A stretch of DNA of 64,000 nt from Pisaster brevispinus (taxonomy: Eukaryota > Echinodermata > Asteroidea > Forcipulatida > Asteriidae), in assembly GCA_023634235.1 (NCBI GenBank), contig JAMKCF010000044.1, positions 558,001-622,000 of the forward strand, written 5' to 3'. The number at the start of each line of letters is the position of its first letter. Within the stretch, counting starts at the first letter, position 1. The position numbers and the translations under genes were made by a program. This document shows, one piece after another, positions 21,573 to 33,239 of the stretch. Below the pieces are notes generated by a model that saw only the letters and a list, made by a program, of their open reading frames with translations, did no database searches and was not told the DNA's origin.

Positions 21573-24500
21573 TGTATTTCCGTGGTCAACTTTTTAACAT
21601 CCGTAAGACTTCTTGTCACTCCATTCAGCCTGGATTGCTTTCTATTCTAAAAGCGAATGGAATTCTTCGGTTCAGGGGTAATAGAGCGGGTCATTGTAAC
21701 TTTAAGTGTAAAATTCCTGTTCAAATTGGTCACCGGCTTGATTATGTTCATAATAGGGTATTGGAAAACCGCACTGATCCTGTCCTTAAACACATTGTTG
21801 TAAATCCTGCCGCTCCCTCTGATGATCTATTTAAACTCTGCTGCTTAAATACTAGATCTCTTAAAAATAAAGCAGCTAATTTTGTTTCTTATGCTATTAA
21901 TAGTAAGGCTGATTTGTTTGCCCTTACAGAGACTTGGTTTACAGATATGGATGTTGCCCACAAGGTTGAAGCAACTCCACCTGGTTTTAGATTGCTAGAT
22001 CATCCCCCGAAAAACCGTGTGGGGGGAGGCACTGCTTTGTTGTTTCGTGATCATTTGAATGTCAAGAAAATTGCTGGAGATGAATTAGACTCATTTGAGT
22101 TTTCAGAATGGTCTGTAGGGATTAATTCGTGTAAATTACGACTTGTAATTATCTATAGGCCACCTTACTCAGCTAGCCACCCTTGTACAGTTAATCGGTT
22201 TATCAATGATTTTGCTGATTATTTAGAATCCATTATTTTATCTTCTGAACCAGTTTTAATAACTGGGGATTTTAACATCCATGTTGACATCTCTGATGAT
22301 CCAAACACTATACGTTTTTTGTCACTTCTTGAATCCATGGGTCTCCAGCAACATGTTAACAAACCTACTCATGAGATGGGTCACACACTAGATCTTGTTA
22401 TTACCAGGAAATCGGACATGGTTCTTAATAGCCCCCCGACACCTCACCACCTTTTTTCTGATCATTTTTCTGTTATTTGCAATTTGCAACAAAACAAGTC
22501 TGCTTTTCCTGCTAAACAGATTGTTTATAGGGATATTAAATCCATTGACATTAATTGCTTCAAAGGTGACTTAGTCTCTTCTAGGCTGTGCAGGGACACT
22601 CCTCAAGGTCTTGAGGAGCTTACGAAGTGCTATAATTCTACGCTAGCTGGTGCCTTCAATACACATGCCCCACTAAAGTCTAAGATGGTCACCGCTAGGC
22701 CCCGTCTACCTTGGTTTAGTCAAGAAATCAACTCTGCCTTGAGGATGAGGAGACGTGCAGAAAAGAAGTGGCGACGAACAAACATGGTCTCTGATCTTTC
22801 AGAATATAAGCTTATAAGAAATAAGGTTACCTTTCTTCTTAATAAAGCTCGCTGCAATTTTTACAAAGACTTTATCGAAAGTAATAGTTCCGACCAGAGG
22901 AAATTATTTAGAGCATCTAAAAAGCTGCTTGGGCATAGTGTTGACGTCCTCTATCCACCTTTTAAAGATAAAATGACTCTTGCTAATGATATGGGTAGCT
23001 TTTTTGTAAAGAAAATATCTAATATTCATGCTAAACTTGATGACTTGGAAGTTTCAACCTCTGTTGACAGACCGTTATCTTTTACACCTGAAACAATGTC
23101 CAGTAATAACCTGTTTGATAGTTTCGCACCATTAACTGAGTCACAGGTAAAACAGCTAGTTGTCAATTCTTCTAAGGGATCATGCGCTCTGGATCCCATG
23201 CCTACTAACCTTGTGGGTGAGTGCCTTGATGTTTTGCTTCCAGTAATTACCAACATCATAAACTCTTCATTAGTTTCTGGAACATTTCCTACTGACTGGA
23301 AAGAAGCTTTAATATGCCCTTTATTAAAAAAAACCAATCTTGATATGAAATTAGAAAACTACCGACCAATCAGTAACTTACAATTTATTTCTAAATTAAC
23401 TGAGAGGGCTGTTTGTGACCAACTTTATAGTCACATGTCAAAACATTCCATGTTTCCGGTTCTCCAATCATCTTACCGGAAGCATCACAGTACAGAGACG
23501 GCTCTTATTAAGGTTAAAAATGATTTACTGATGAGGATGAATTCCCAACATGTTATTCTGCTTGTCCTTTTAGACCTGAGTGCAGCATTCGATACTGTTG
23601 ATCATGAAATTTTATTGAAACGTCTTCAGTCTAAATGTGGAGTCACTGGCAAGGCCCTCGATTGGTTTTCGTCCTATTTGTCAGATAGAAGTCAACGTGT
23701 ATCCATTCAAGGTACCTTATCAGAGAAGTTTAACATCAACTGTGGTGTTCCTCAGGGATCCTGCTTAGGACCATTTCTGTTTATTGTCTATGCCTCTAAA
23801 TTGTTTGACATCGTTGAGCATCATCTGCCTGATGTTCATTGCTATGCCGATGACACTCAGCTGTATCTATCTTTTAGACCCGACGACGACAAATCTTGTC
23901 AAGCTGCTGTGACTATAATCGAAGATTGCATTAGGGACATCAGGCAATGGATCTTACATGACCGGCTTTTAATTAATGATGCTAAAAGTGAATTTTTGAT
24001 TATCGGATCAAAGCAGCAGTTGAAGAAAATTAATATTTCCGATATAATGATAGGTGAAGCTACTGTTTTTCCTACAACATGTGTTCGTAACTTGGGGTCT
24101 TGGTTCGATTCTGAACTTACAATAAACACCCACATGAATAAAGCTTGCTCTGCAGCCTTTTTTCATCTTCACAACATCAAACGCATTAGTCAATTCCTTA
24201 CACAAGACTCTCTTTTAAAACTAATTCATGCATTTGTGATTATTGTAATAGCCTTTTGTATGGTCTGCCAAAGTCACAGATAGCTAAACTACAAAGGGTT
24301 CAAAACGCAGCTGCCAGAATTGTTACCAACACACACCGATTTGAACACATCACACCTATAATTCGTCAATTACATTGGCTGCCTGTTTCGTACAGGATTA
24401 ATTTTAAAATCCTGTTGTTGACATTCAAAGCTCTTCATGGTCTTTCTTCAAAGTACTTACAGGATCTTGTTTCCATCCGGAAAGTATCTTCATATAAACT

Positions 24501-24690
24501 TAGGTCAGGGAATAATGGTATTTTCTTGGAGTATCCTTTTGGTAAAATGTTGACAACATTTGGTGATAGGGCTTTTTCTGTGGCAGCCCCTAAGCTTTGG
24601 AATGCGCTACCGTTTCACATACGTAGCGAACAGAAACTCATCTCTTTTAAATGTAATATAAAAACCTACCTTTTTAAAACCGCTTTTTAG
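21572..24690 (+). pseudogene. LINE endonuclease-reverse transcriptase, one frameshift near the 3' end
   Basis: A 903-residue frame (21572-24283) continues in another frame to 24690. It begins with a basic region (ILRFRGNRAG). The APE-type endonuclease follows with CLNTRSLKNK (~91-100), TETW (119-122), GDFN (232-235), TLDLVITR (~272-279) and SDH (296-298). The reverse transcriptase shows ENYRPISNLQFISKLTE (~595-611), LDLSAAFDTVDHEI (667-680), GVPQGSCLGPFLF (~725-737) and the catalytic CYADDTQLY (757-765). The C-terminal part, in the shifted frame, has LQRVQNAAARIV and LHWLPVSYRINFKIL, usual after the RT in CR1/L2/Crack elements. All catalytic motifs survive, so the copy is fairly young despite its frameshifts. 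Confidence 0.93.
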
Positions 24691-25583
24691 TGTGTCTTCT
24701 TCTATGGTCACCTTGCCAGTTAGTTTGTATTTTAGCATATATTACGGTTAGAGGCGTCTGTCTCCTGAAAAGGTCAAAACATTACCGATGCCAGCAGGGA
24801 TAGGCCTATGTAATAAGTAACTATTAGTTCTCTGTTGGCGGGACAGACAGATCCCCATACTTTTGTTTGGGCACTGGCCTGGTGACCAGTCTTTTTTCTT
24901 TGTCTTTTTCTTCCACTCTGTGCTTTTTAACATGTGTTCTGCGCCCTTGATCATTTTGTATGTAAGGGGCGCAATATAAATTTTAAATATTATTATTATT
25001 TTTTAAAATATTATTATCAGAACATGCTTCTATCTAGGTCAACTTGGAATGTCATGTTTTGACTGGCTGTGCATCACGGGAGTGTTGAAAAATGTTATTT
25101 CTCCTTAATTTGTTTTCTTCTCGCCATGATTTTCAACTCTTGAATGGTTCATGAATCAATGTTGTTACCTCTGTTCAATCTCTGGAAACCTCATGTTGTC
25201 CAGTTTCTTATAACTTGGCACCTAAATGATTATTGAACTTTCAAATTATACATGATCCGATGTTTCTCTGTCTTTGGTTTTCTTTGATGCTCTTGTTGTC
25301 AAGTCCTCAAAAATTAATCCATGTAATGATATTTCAACTCTTAAATCGTTCACGGGCCAATCTTTTGCCGTCTCGTTTAATTTCCTCTGAACCTCAGTCC
25401 ATCATAACTTGCCACCTTCAAAATAGTTCAACTCTCAAATTATTCACAAGCAGATGTTGTGAAGTCTTTGGTTTTCTTTGAGGCTCGTGTTGTCTAGTCC
25501 CTCAAAATTAAACGCATTAATGATTTGTCAACTCTAAAATTTTTAATGAAGCAATGTTGTGCAGTCTCTAGATTTGTTTGCAG

Positions 25584-25662
25584 ATTATTCACTGATTCAA
25601 GATTTCATCCACTATGGACAAAGCTTCTTTCATCAGAAGAAGCTTCTATCTTGGTTTTTGAG
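25584..25662 (+). pseudogene. Truncated exon-like module
   Basis: Near-identical twin of 10633-10710: TTTGTTTGCAG acceptor, ATTATTCACTGATTCAAG, then loss of the 3' half. Confidence 0.5.
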
Positions 25663-27227
25663 GTTTTGTTAAGGCTCTTGTTGTGTAGCCTCTTATAATC
25701 TTAGAGATGTAATAATATTTCAAGTCTAAAATTGTTCTTGAGCCAATGTGTTGTGCCTTTTTATATGAGTTTATTTTGTTCTGTACCAAATGACTTGCCA
25801 CTAAATGATTGTTGAACTTTCAAATTGTTCCTGATCCAATGTCGTGCTTTCTTCAGGGCTTCTGTTGTCGAGTCCTATAAAAAAAAACATTGTGATGATA
25901 TTTCAACTCTTAAATTGATCAAGGGCTTATGTTGTGATGGTTCTTCAATTTCTATAAACCTAATGTTGTCCAGTCTCTCAAAATTTAAGCGATCTAATGA
26001 TGTCAAACTTTTGATTTGTAAAATAGCCAGTGTTGTGACGACTTTCCCTTTTCTCCAAGCATGATGACATTTGATAATTGTTTCTCGTAACTTGCCATGT
26101 TAATAATTGCCATTTCTCCTTAGTTGCTTAGCCCAGTGCATTGTTTTTCAACTTGTTAATTGTCCATGAAACAATTTCCTGCCGACTCTTCAATATCTGA
26201 AAACCCATGTTGTCTAGTCCCTCATAAACTGACACCCTAATGATTGTTCAACTCTCAAATTTTTCATGAGCCAATTTTGTACTGTCTTTGTTGGGTTTTT
26301 TTTCAGGGCTCTTATTGTGTAGTACCTCAAAATCTACTTGATCTATTTCAATTCTAAATTTTTCACAAGCCAATGTTTTGGCGTCTCACCACTTTCTCCG
26401 AACCTTATGTTGGCTCGTACCTCATAACTTACAACCTTCAAAATTGTTCCACTCTCAAAAAAGTCAATGTTGCTACTTTCTTGAGGCTCATTTTGTCTAG
26501 TCTCTCAAAAGTTTCAGTGCTCTTATGATTTGCTACACTTACATTGTGTATGAGCCACTGTTCTTTTAATTTTCTTAAAGCTTGATGACAAAGCTTTTAC
26601 TATCAGAAGATGCTTCTATCTAGGTCAACTTGGAATGTCATGTTTTGAATTTCTGGCATCGCTCCCTTGTTCTCTAAAATATGTTATTTTTCCATAGTTC
26701 TGAAACCCTGCACAATGATTTTCAACTCTTAAATTGCTCAGGAGACATTGTTGTGACGTCTCTTCAATTTCTCGAAACCTCATGTTGTCCAGTCCCTTCG
26801 CACCTTAACTCTCAAATTATTCAAAAGCCAATGTTGTTCAGTCTTTGGTGTTTAATTAAGGCTCTTGTTTTATAGTCTCTCAAAATCTAAGAGATGTAAT
26901 GGAATTTCACCTCTGAAATTGTTCACTAGCGAAAGTTGTGCCGTCTCATCACTTCTCTGAACCTTTTGCTTTCCTGTCCCTCTTAACTTTTCAAATTCTT
27001 CACGAGCCAATAATTTTTTCTGACTTTGATTTTCTCTGAGGCTCCTGTTGTCAAGTCCCTAAAAATAAACTGATATGAAGCTATTTCAACTCTGAAGATG
27101 TTGAAAAGCCATTGTTGTGACATCTCTTCAATCTTTCAGATCCTCATATTGTCGTCTTGTCATTTTCTTCAAATACGATGTCATTTGATAAATGTTTACA
27201 ACAGAGTGTGTGTTATCTTGTTTGCAG

Positions 27228-27290
27228 ATTACTCATTGATTCCAAAGAAGTATCCATCATTGACAAAGCTTGTTTACAAACGAAGATTGT
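27228..27290 (+). pseudogene. Truncated exon-like module
   Basis: Acceptor TTATCTTGTTTGCAG, then ATTACTCATTGATTCC and GAAGTATCCATCATTGAC, fused to monomer-B sequence (TGTGTAGTCCCTC). Same break as at 8283-8342. Confidence 0.5.
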
Positions 27291-27647
27291 GTAGTCCCTC
27301 AAATTCTGAGAGATGTAGTGACATTTCAACTCTTAATTTGTTCACGATGCAATGTTGTGCCATCTCCTCAATTTTTTTGAACCTCATGTTGTCCTGTCCC
27401 TCACAATGTGGCACCTTAATGATTGTTCAACTCTCAAATTATTCTCAAACCTCTAAATCTAAGATATTTAATGATATTTCAACTCTTAAGTTGTTAACAA
27501 GCCTCTGTTGTGCTGTCTCTTCATCTTCTTCAAACGTCTTGTCATTTGATAAATGTTTACGACAGTATGCCTTTTTTTGTTTGCAGATTATTCACATAAT
27601 GACTATTAATACAATGTTTAAGACAACGTGTGTTATCTTGTTTGCAG

Positions 27648-27774
27648 ATTAGTCATTGATTCCAAAGAAGTAACCATCATTGACAAAGCTTCTTTCAAAG
27701 AGAAGATGTTCCTATCCAGGTCAACTGAGAACATCATTTTTGGATGACTATGCATCACTCCCTCTTTTCCTGAG
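27648..27774 (+). pseudogene. Full-length exon-like module with stops
   Basis: 127 nt, with acceptor TTATCTTGTTTGCAG and donor TGAG|GTATGT both well preserved. The module frame opens AT TAG and is closed at once. Length and splice sites match the intact modules, so splicing signals have outlived the reading frame here. Confidence 0.5.
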
Positions 27775-28189
27775 GTATGTTGATTTTGTTATTTCTTCGT
27801 AGTTCTTTATAGCTGCGCATGGATTTTCATCTTTTTAATTGTCTGTGAAACAATGATGTGCCTTCTCTTCAACTTCTTGGAACCCCATGTTGTCCAGTCC
27901 CTCGTAACTTAGCATCTTTGAGGGTTTTCCGTAAAGTTCATCAAATAATAACCGATGTGATGATTGGTCATTTATAAAATTGTTCACAAGCTAATTTGAT
28001 GATGTTTCTTCATTTTCTCAGAACATTTCGTTGTCTTGTCCCTCACAACTTGTCCTTCAAAACTTGTGACTCTAATATTTATCAGCTCTCAAATTACTTA
28101 CATGCCAGTGTTGTACTGCTTCTTAAATTTTGCCCAAGCACACTTTTAGAAAAAGTGTTTATGACAGTGTGTCTGATTTCTTTTTGGAG

Positions 28190-28301
28190 ATCAGTCACTG
28201 GTTGAAGAGAGCATTCATCATGAGCAAGATGCTGCTGCTATCAAGGTCAAGTTGGAGTGTCATGTTTAGGATGGCTATGCATCACTGCCTCCTATTCTAA
28301 G
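28190..28301 (+). pseudogene. Exon-like module, 15-nt in-frame deletion and one stop
   Basis: Frame reads QSLVEESIHHEQD, then AAIKVKLECHV, then TAG where the intact copies have TGG (W). The deletion removes five codons after HHEQ. Acceptor is CTTTTTGGAG (CAG changed to GAG) and donor is AAG|GTATGT. A single substitution separates this copy from an open frame. Confidence 0.5.
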
Positions 28302-28320
28302 GTATGTCAAGAAATGTCAA

Positions 28321-28568
28321 TTCTTTTATGTGTAAGCAACCCTCTACATGAAGATTGTTCACGAGGCAATGAAGTGTCGTCTCATCATTTTCTCTGAACC
28401 TCATGTTTTCCTGTCCCTCATAACTTGCCATCATTTCTCCTCAATTCTTTTATGTGTAAGCAACCCTCTACATGAAGATTGTTCACGAGGCAATGAAGTG
28501 TCGTCTCATCATTTTCTCTGAACCTCATGTTTTCCTGTCCCTCATAACTTGCCATCATTTCTCCTCAG
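28321..28568 (+). repeat. Perfect ~124-bp tandem duplication
   Basis: TTCTTTTATGTGTAAGCAAC recurs at 28321 and 28445, and everything between is repeated without visible change through CTTGCCATCATTTCTCCTC. It is recent compared with the diverged array around it. Confidence 0.9.
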
Positions 28569-28891
28569 TTGTTTAGCCCTGTGCATTGATTGGTTGTTTT
28601 TGAGTGTCTTGTTGTCTAGTCCCTCCAAATTTAAACATTTTAAAGTTTTTCAATTGTTCACGACACAACATTAGGCCGTCTCATCATTTTCTCTGAACCT
28701 CACATTGTCCCTCTCTCAAGTTATTCAATAGCAGATGTTGTGCTGTCTTTGGTTTTCTTTGAGGCTCATGTTGTCTAGTTTCTCAACTCTTACATTTTTT
28801 CATTAAGCACTGTTGTGCTGTCTCTTCATTTTCTTCAAGCATGGTGACGTTTTACAAGAAGTTTACAACAGCATGTTTTATTTTTTTGCAG

Positions 28892-29017
28892 ATTTTTCAC
28901 TGATTCAAGAGAATATCCCTCATTGACAGAGCTTCTTGCATCAGATGGTGCCTCTATCTAGGCCAACTTTGAATATCATGTTTATGATGGCTGTGCATCA
29001 CTCCCTCCCTTTGTGAG
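28892..29017 (+). pseudogene. Decayed exon-like module nearest to copy B
   Basis: 126 nt between TTTATTTTTTTGCAG and GAG|GTATGT. Frame has an early TGA (ATCCCTCATTGAC). It lies about 630 bp upstream of the extended exon at 29650 and has the same intron-like spacing sequence. Confidence 0.45.
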
Positions 29018-29649
29018 GTATGTTGAAAAATGTCATTTCTCCTTAGTTTTTTAACCCCGTGCAATGATGTCAGCTTCTTATGGGTTCACGATGCTGTGAT
29101 GTCTCTCTCTTCAATTTCTCAAATCCTCATGTTGTTCAGTCCCTTCAAAATTTGACCCCATATTGTTTGTTAAACTCTATAAATATTCACAAGCGATAGT
29201 GTTCAGGAGTTAATGTTGTGTCGTCTCATCAGTTCTCTAAAACCTAATGTTGTCGTATCCCTCATAGTTAATGGATATTCAACTTTAACATTTTCATGAG
29301 CGGGAGTTTTGCTATCTTTAGCTAGTGTTGTCTTGTCTCTCATAACTTGCCACTTGAATGATTGTTGAACCTCTAAACTATTCACCACCTGATGTTCAGC
29401 TGTCCTTGGTTTACTTTGAGGCTCCCGTGTTGCGTCCCTCAAAAATTAAGAAAAATTAGTTTGCAGATTATTCATTGCATTAGGAGTAGTTTCTATCCTG
29501 TTAAACTATTTACAAGCTAACTTTGTGCTGTCTTTGGTTTTCTGTTAGGCTCCTGTTGCCTAGTCTCTCCAACATTAAGCGCTGTAATGTTTTCCTACTT
29601 TGAATATTTGATAAATGTTTAAGACAGTGTGTCTTATTTCTTTTTGCAG

Positions 29650-29903
29650 ATTCTCTGATTGAAGATAGCATTCATGTTGGCATAGACTTAATTTATCAGG
29701 AGACGACCATGAAATTAAAGTTGGACGATGGTGACATCAGCAGAGAAAGAAGTTGGGAGATTAGTGTCAGTCTGCGTGAACAAGATAAAGATGTGAAATT
29801 AGCAATCCGTGTAAATAACAACTTTCTTGAATGTTTATGTTGTAGAAGATGGAAATGGTCTGAAACTGCATGGGTGGAAGATGTCGGGTACGTGAATAGT
29901 TAA
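29650..29903 (+). CDS. Exon-like module with C-terminal extension and stop (copy B)
   Basis: Identical in sequence to the exon at 509-762, with the same TTATTTCTTTTTGCAG acceptor, the SLIEDSIH start, LREQDKDVKLAIRV, CLCCRRWKW and a TAA. It is the last member of the plus-strand module family and the only type with a long extension, consistent with an alternative last exon. An ATG-initiated reading from 29709 would give 64 residues but would ignore the splice site. Confidence 0.5.
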
Positions 29904-30045
29904 CTGTTTAGAACTGTATGGGTGGAATATGTTGTTTGAGGAAGTAGTAAACCGTGTTAAGAAATATAGGAAGAATATATTGAAAAAGGAATAAAAGAAA
30001 AATAAACTGGTGTGAAAAATAATGTGTACGGTGTTGGTTGTGTTC

Positions 30046-30837
30046 TAAAAAATTTTGGGTAAGTGAATAGGAAACTGTACGGAAGGAATATATTGGGCAC
30101 GTGGATAGCAAACCGTCTTAAACTGTACGGAAGGAATATACAGGGCACGTGAATAGCAAACTGTTAAAATATACGGAAGGAATATACAGGGCACGTGAAT
30201 AGCAAACTGTCTTAAACTGTACGGAAGGTATATATCGGGTACGTGAATAGCAAACTGTCTTAAACTGTACGGGAGGTATATATCGGGTACGTGAATAGCA
30301 AACTGTCCTAAACTGTATGGAAGGAATATATCGGGTACGTGGATAGCAAACTGTCTTAAACTGTACGGAAGGAATATATCGGGTACGTGAATAGCAAACT
30401 GTCTTAAACTGTACGGAAGGAATATATCGGGTACGTGAATAGCAAACTGTCTTAAACTGTACGGAAGGTATATATCAGGTACGTGAATAGCAAACTGTCT
30501 TAAACTGTACTGGAGGTATATATCGGGTACGTGAATAGCAAACTGTCCTAAACTGTACGGAAGGAATATATCGGGTACGTGGATAGCAAACTGTCTTAAA
30601 CTGTACGGGAGGTATATATCGGGTACGTGAATAGGAAACTGTCCTAAACTGTACTGGAGGTATATATCGGGTACGTGAATAGCAAACTGTCCTAAACTGT
30701 ACGGAAGGAATATATCGGGTACGTGGATAGCAAACTGTCTTAAACTGTACGGGAGGTATATATCGGGTACGTGAATAGGAAACTGTGTTAAACTGTACGG
30801 AAGGTATTTATTGGGTATGTGAATAGCAAACTGTCAT
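30046..30837 (+). repeat. 48-bp minisatellite (copy B, about 16 units)
   Basis: Same unit as copy A, with two additional units near 30650-30745. Several units differ from copy A only by order, which suggests unequal exchange or gene conversion. Confidence 0.92.
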
Positions 30838-30926
30838 AATATGTAATGGGAATATTAACAGTATAGGAATGATGAGGGCGTTGGGTGGAGCTTCATAGGA
30901 TGTGGATGGAGGTAGTGTAGGGTGTA

Positions 30927-31002
30927 GGGATGGGGGTCAGGGGGCGTAGCCCCGTGAGGGCGCGGGGCGGAGCCTCGCAGGATGCGGCCGAAGGCCGCGG
31001 CG
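30927..31002. other. GC-rich cluster of short palindromes (copy B)
   Basis: Same block as 1690-1765, without visible change. Confidence 0.75.
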
Positions 31003-31146
31003 ATTTTTAGGGGTATTGTTCCTATGTTTCGTCTTTGTTTTTTTATTTTTCTTTAATTTTCATTTTTATTTTATTTTATTTTATTTTATTTTATTTTATG
31101 TATGTATATATATTATATTATATTATATAGAAAAAAAAAATTATTT

Positions 31147-31220
31147 ATCCGAAGTAGTTCCTCCAAATCAGTAAGTAACTATTAAAAGTTACTTGCTGAT
31201 TTGGAGGAACTACTTCGGAT
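31147..31220. other. 74-bp near-perfect hairpin (copy B)
   Basis: Identical to 1910-1983: 34-base arms, one mismatch and a six-base loop. Confidence 0.85.
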
Positions 31221-31329
31221 ATTAGTGAAATAATGCGCTGGGAGTGGGTAACAACAGAAAAGTTTAATGAGGTTTCAAAAAGTACATTTTGTAACAAAGT
31301 TTCAGAGAGTAACAAAATTTAAGTAAACA

Positions 31330-33035
31330 ATTTGTAACAACATTTTTAAGGAAAACATTTGTAACAAAATTTAGGAAAAACATTGTAACAAAAATTAAGG
31401 AAAACATTTGTCATAAAATTTTTACAATTTTTACAAAGATTAATACAAAGTTTTAAGCAAATTTTATATGAAACTTTAAGGAAACTGTTTTATATTTCAA
31501 GCAAAGTTTGACGCCATTACCAGCAAAGTTTGAACAAATTTTGAGCAAAATTTCTAGCAAAGTTTGATGCAATTTCTGGCAAAATTTGACGCAATGTTCT
31601 GCAAAGTTGGACACTATTTTAGGCAAAATTTCAAGCAAAGTTTGACGCCATTACTAGCAAAGTTTGAAAATTTTTAAGCAAAATTTCTAGCAAAGTTTGA
31701 CGCAAAGTTTGACGCAATGTTCAGCAAAGTTTGACACCATTACTAGCTAAGTTTGAAAACAATTTAAGCAAAATACAACAAATTATGGAAAATTTTAAGA
31801 ACATTTATTACTAAAACATCGTACAAAAATTTTAACCAAAATTGATGCAAGTACTAGCAAAGTTTGATACCATAGCAAGTAAGATGTTGTGCTTAACAAA
31901 GTTTGACGCAATGTTCTGCAAAGTTGGACACAATTTTAGGCAAAATTTCAAGAAAAGTTTGACGCCATTACCAGCAAAGTTTGAAAAAAATTTGAGCAAA
32001 ATTTCTAGCAAAATTTGACGCAATGTTCTGCAAAGTTGGACACAATTTTAGGCAAAATTTCAAGCAAAGTTTGACGCAATGTTCTGCAAAGTTTGATACC
32101 ATTACTAGCAAAGTTTGACAAAATTTAAGCAAAATTTCTAGCAAAGTTTGATGCCAATACTAGCAAAGTAAGATGCTGTGCTTAGCAAAGTTTGACGCAA
32201 TGTTTAGCAAAGTTTGACACAATTACTAGCAAAGTTTGAAAACATTTTAAGCAAAAAACAACAAATTAGGCCTATGGAAAATTTTAAGAACATAATTATT
32301 ACAAAAACATTGAACATTTTCAACTAAATTTGACGCAAGTACTACTAGCAAAAATAGAAGCTATTTTCAGTAAAGTTAGATGCCATTTCAAAGTTTGGAG
32401 AAAATTTAAGCAAAAATACAAGCAAAGTTTGATGCAATTTCAAGCAAAGTGTGATGCAATTACAAGCAAAGTGTGATGCAATTTCAAGCAAAGTGTGATG
32501 CAATTTCAAGCAAAGTTTGACGCAATTTCAAGCAAAGTTTGACGCAATTTCAAGCAAAGTTTGAGGCAATTTTCTAGCAAAGCTTGAGGCAATTTTCTAG
32601 CAAAGTAAGACGCAATGTTCAGCAAAGTTTGACACCATTACTAGCAAAATTTGAAAACATTTTATGCAAAATACAACAAATTAGGCCTATGGAAAATTTT
32701 AAGAACATAATTATTACAAAAACATTGTACAAAATTTTCAACCAAATTTTATGCATATTAAAAACAAATTGAGAACAATTTGACGCGAGTAGTAGCAAAA
32801 TTAGATGCCATTTTCAGTAAAGTCTTATGCAATTTTCAACAAATTTTCAAGTAGGACAGAGTTTTAAGCACAATTTCTACCAAAGTTTGACTCAATTAAT
32901 AGCAAAGTTTGACGCCAAGTTTTAAGCAATTTAAAGCAAAGTTTGATGCAATTTTAAGCAAAGTTAAAAGCAATTTGTTAGCAAAGTTTGACGCAATTAC
33001 TAGCAAAGTTTGAAAACATTTTAAGCTAAGCTCAG
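31330..33035. repeat. Degenerate ~22-bp tandem array, AGCAAAGTTTGACG type (copy B, expanded)
   Basis: Same array as 2100-3335 but several hundred bases longer. It includes a regular run of AAGCAAAGTGTGATGCAATT at 32440-32540 that copy A lacks. Confidence 0.88.
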
Positions 33036-33105
33036 TTGAAAATTTTACCAATATAACAAAATGGAATCTTAACGTTCTGTCGACAGCAAATGTTGTATAT
33101 CTCTT

Positions 33106-33186
33106 CTAGAACCAGTTCTTGATGGCTTGGGTTGACATAGAACCAGAATCATAGCACAGTGGAGAATCAGCGTTGTTCAATATCAA
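33106..33186 (-). CDS. Putative last exon of minus-strand candidate gene (copy B)
   Basis: Minus-strand acceptor TTTTCTACTACAG, then sequence matching 3393-3473. If joined to exon 35713-35794 in the frame that needs one base, the tail reads FDIEQR and stops (TGA at 33167-33169). The alternative frame LILNNADSPLCYDS stops at 33106-33108. Between copies A and B the latter frame shows two amino-acid changes and one silent change, so no constraint is evident for it. Confidence 0.35.
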   Translation of the reverse strand: MILNNADSPLCYDSGSMSTQAIKNWF

Positions 33187-33239
33187 CTGTAGTAGAAAAA
33201 AAAAAGCATTTAGAATAAAACAAACAGTCTGTAATGTAA

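Larger units (their letters stand above)
20877..25010 (+). mobile_element. CR1/L2-group non-LTR retrotransposon (frameshifted)
   Basis: Flanked by TTATTA on both sides (20871-20876 and 25011-25016). The paralogous site at 10052-10066 has a single uninterrupted AAGCTTTTATTATCAG, which supports these limits. A GC-containing leader with GAGGGCGCTGTTCTGTAG is followed by a broken N-terminal region, a long endonuclease/reverse transcriptase frame, a short 3' UTR and a tail ATATAAATTTTAAATATTATT typical of CR1/L2-type ends. There is no poly(A) tail. At least three frameshifts make the copy inactive. Confidence 0.9.
25017..29141 (+). repeat. Degenerate ~100-bp monomer array, block 3
   Basis: Array resumes after the LINE and follows the same order as 10057-11110 up to about 26070, then other dimers to the start of the copy-B duplication. 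It contains a perfect ~124-bp tandem duplication at 28321-28568 and several module relics. Open frames such as those at 25233 and 27098 are repeat translations. Confidence 0.87.
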
